The position numbers and the translations under genes are program-made. A stretch of DNA of 6,252 nucleotides from Acidimicrobiaceae bacterium (lineage in GTDB: Bacteria > Actinomycetota > Acidimicrobiia > Acidimicrobiales > RAAP-2): the NCBI GenBank assembly GCA_003135595.1, contig PLCI01000038.1, forward strand, positions 1 through 6,252, given 5' to 3'. The notes below the pieces were generated by a model. It did no database searches. It saw only the letters and a program-made list of their open reading frames with translations, and was not told the DNA's origin. The first letter of the stretch is position 1. Each line of letters opens with the position of its first letter. Positions 5,572-6,252 of this stretch are shown piece after piece.

Positions 5572-5607
5572 CGGGCCACCTCGTCGTCGTCGGGAAGAAT
5601 GCCTGCG

Positions 5608-6252
5608 ATGCAGAGCTTCATCACCCAGCACCTCGCGAGCTCGGGCTACCCGGTCCTGTTCGTCCTCGCCCTCCTCGGGGCGATGTGCATCCCGATCCCC
5701 TCCGAGATCACCTTCGGGTTCGCCGGTGCGCTCTGCGCCTCGTCATTCGTGCACGCGAGCGGCGGGTCGCACCACCTGACGCTCTGGGCGGTGATCGTCG
5801 TCGGCACCGCCGCGACGGTCGCCGGGGCGACGGTTGCCTACCTCGTGGGGCGGTTCGCGGGCCGCGCCTTCGTCGATCGCTACGGAAAGTACGTGCTGCT
5901 CAGCCACGACGACCTCGATCGCACCGAGCGGCTCTTCTCGAGGTGGGGGGACGGGCTCGTCGGCGTCGGGCAGGTCATCCCCCTGCTCCGCGCGTTCGTG
6001 GGCTTCGGCGCCGGCGTCGCCCGCGTGGGCGCGGTGCCGTTCCTCGTGCTCACGACGCTCGGCGCCGCGGCGTGGGTGAGCCTCATCTCGGTCATCGGCT
6101 TCGAGGCGAGCGGGAACTACGAGCACGTGGTGCGCTGGTTCGGTGGCGCGGGCTACGTGGTCGCCGGCGTCGTGGTCGTCGTGATCGTCGTGGGGATCGT
6201 GCACCGCTGGCGGCGCTACCACGAGGCGCAGGCGCGTCGCTCGCAGCCCTGA
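5608..6252 (+). CDS. DedA-family (VTT/SNARE-associated domain) integral membrane protein
   Basis: A complete 214-residue DedA-family protein of the cytoplasmic membrane. Hydrophobic segments lie at about 14-31, 36-48, 59-81, 117-137 (probably part of a re-entrant region), 142-165 and 181-198, followed by a basic cytoplasmic tail (HRWRRYHEAQARR). Family motifs: IPIPSE (28-33; the conserved Glu of PxPxE is E33), YLVGRFAGR (78-86), and GQVIPLLRAFVGFGAGVARV (121-140). The last corresponds to the RxxPxxR region, but Q122 replaces the first arginine while R128 is kept. DedA relatives include polyprenyl-phosphate (UptA-type) and phospholipid flippases and proteins needed for proton-motive-force homeostasis; which applies here is not decidable. 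ATG 5608 is preferred: GGGAAG ends 10 bases before it, whereas the in-frame ATG at 5599 lies only one base after GGGAAG. Starting there would add three residues. The stop is the last codon of the window. Confidence 0.9.
   Translation: MQSFITQHLASSGYPVLFVLALLGAMCIPIPSEITFGFAGALCASSFVHASGGSHHLTLWAVIVVGTAATVAGATVAYLVGRFAGRAFVDRYGKYVLLSHDDLDRTERLFSRWGDGLVGVGQVIPLLRAFVGFGAGVARVGAVPFLVLTTLGAAAWVSLISVIGFEASGNYEHVVRWFGGAGYVVAGVVVVVIVVGIVHRWRRYHEAQARRSQP

Noticed and set aside
5581..5593. Short TCG repeats before the DedA gene
   Set aside because: About four units only, in GC-rich DNA; too short to call a functional repeat.
5446..5607. Upstream extension of the DedA frame
   Set aside because: It would overlap the start of the divergent phosphotransferase gene, and its residues (serine/arginine-rich) do not resemble DedA N-termini. 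ATG 5608 has GGGAAG at a plausible distance.
4447..5631. N-terminal extension of the DUF7064/7065-like frame to 5631
   Set aside because: The added region is arginine-rich shadow sequence overlapping the phosphotransferase gene. The protein family begins at the ATG at 4446, which is coupled to the upstream stop.
6160..6200. GTCGTGG-like repeated stretch near the DedA 3' end
   Set aside because: It is explained by valine-rich coding of the last membrane segment with GC-biased codons.

Overview
The window is very GC-rich with strong third-position GC bias, GTG starts and tightly overlapping genes, which points to a high-GC actinobacterium. Three consecutive genes (DUF3090, MSMEG_4193-family phosphomutase, SCO1664-family PI-kinase-like protein) form a cluster I know as almost confined to Actinobacteria. 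The FrhB-like protein, the DUF7064/7065-like protein and the unusual phosphotransferase would fit an Acidimicrobiia-type lineage, but that placement is inference.

Layout. Bases 1-301 (+) hold the 3' end of a VOC/glyoxalase-fold dioxygenase-like gene. It converges on a four-gene minus-strand block read from 3283 down to 315: an FrhB/FdhB-like iron-sulfur flavoprotein, then the histidine phosphatase, DUF3090 and SCO1664-like genes. These are joined by a 7-nt gap and two identical 4-bp GTGA stop/start overlaps. A 59-bp gap (3284-3342) carries a plausible promoter, a ribosome binding site and an inverted repeat. Upstream of it, also on the minus strand, is a two-gene unit read from 5522 to 3343: an aminoglycoside/ecdysteroid-kinase-like phosphotransferase and a DUF7064/7065-like beta-rich protein, joined by a TGATG overlap. 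An approximately 85-bp divergent spacer with an imperfect inverted repeat separates this pair from a complete DedA-family membrane protein gene (5608-6252, +), which ends exactly at the window edge.

How the genes may work together. The four-gene block puts a kinase-fold protein and a phosphatase-fold protein, both with key catalytic residues intact, in one translationally coupled operon with a small zinc-motif protein and a flavin/Fe-S oxidoreductase of the F420/ferredoxin type. Substrates for the trio are, to my knowledge, unknown. This is the best candidate here for an undescribed pathway. The second pair couples a small-molecule kinase to a lipocalin-like/CrtC-like protein, suggesting phosphorylation and handling of a hydrophobic alcohol. 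No RNA genes, CRISPR arrays, mobile elements or large repeats are visible, and there is no gene-free stretch over 100 bases. All functional linkage is inferred from order and motifs.
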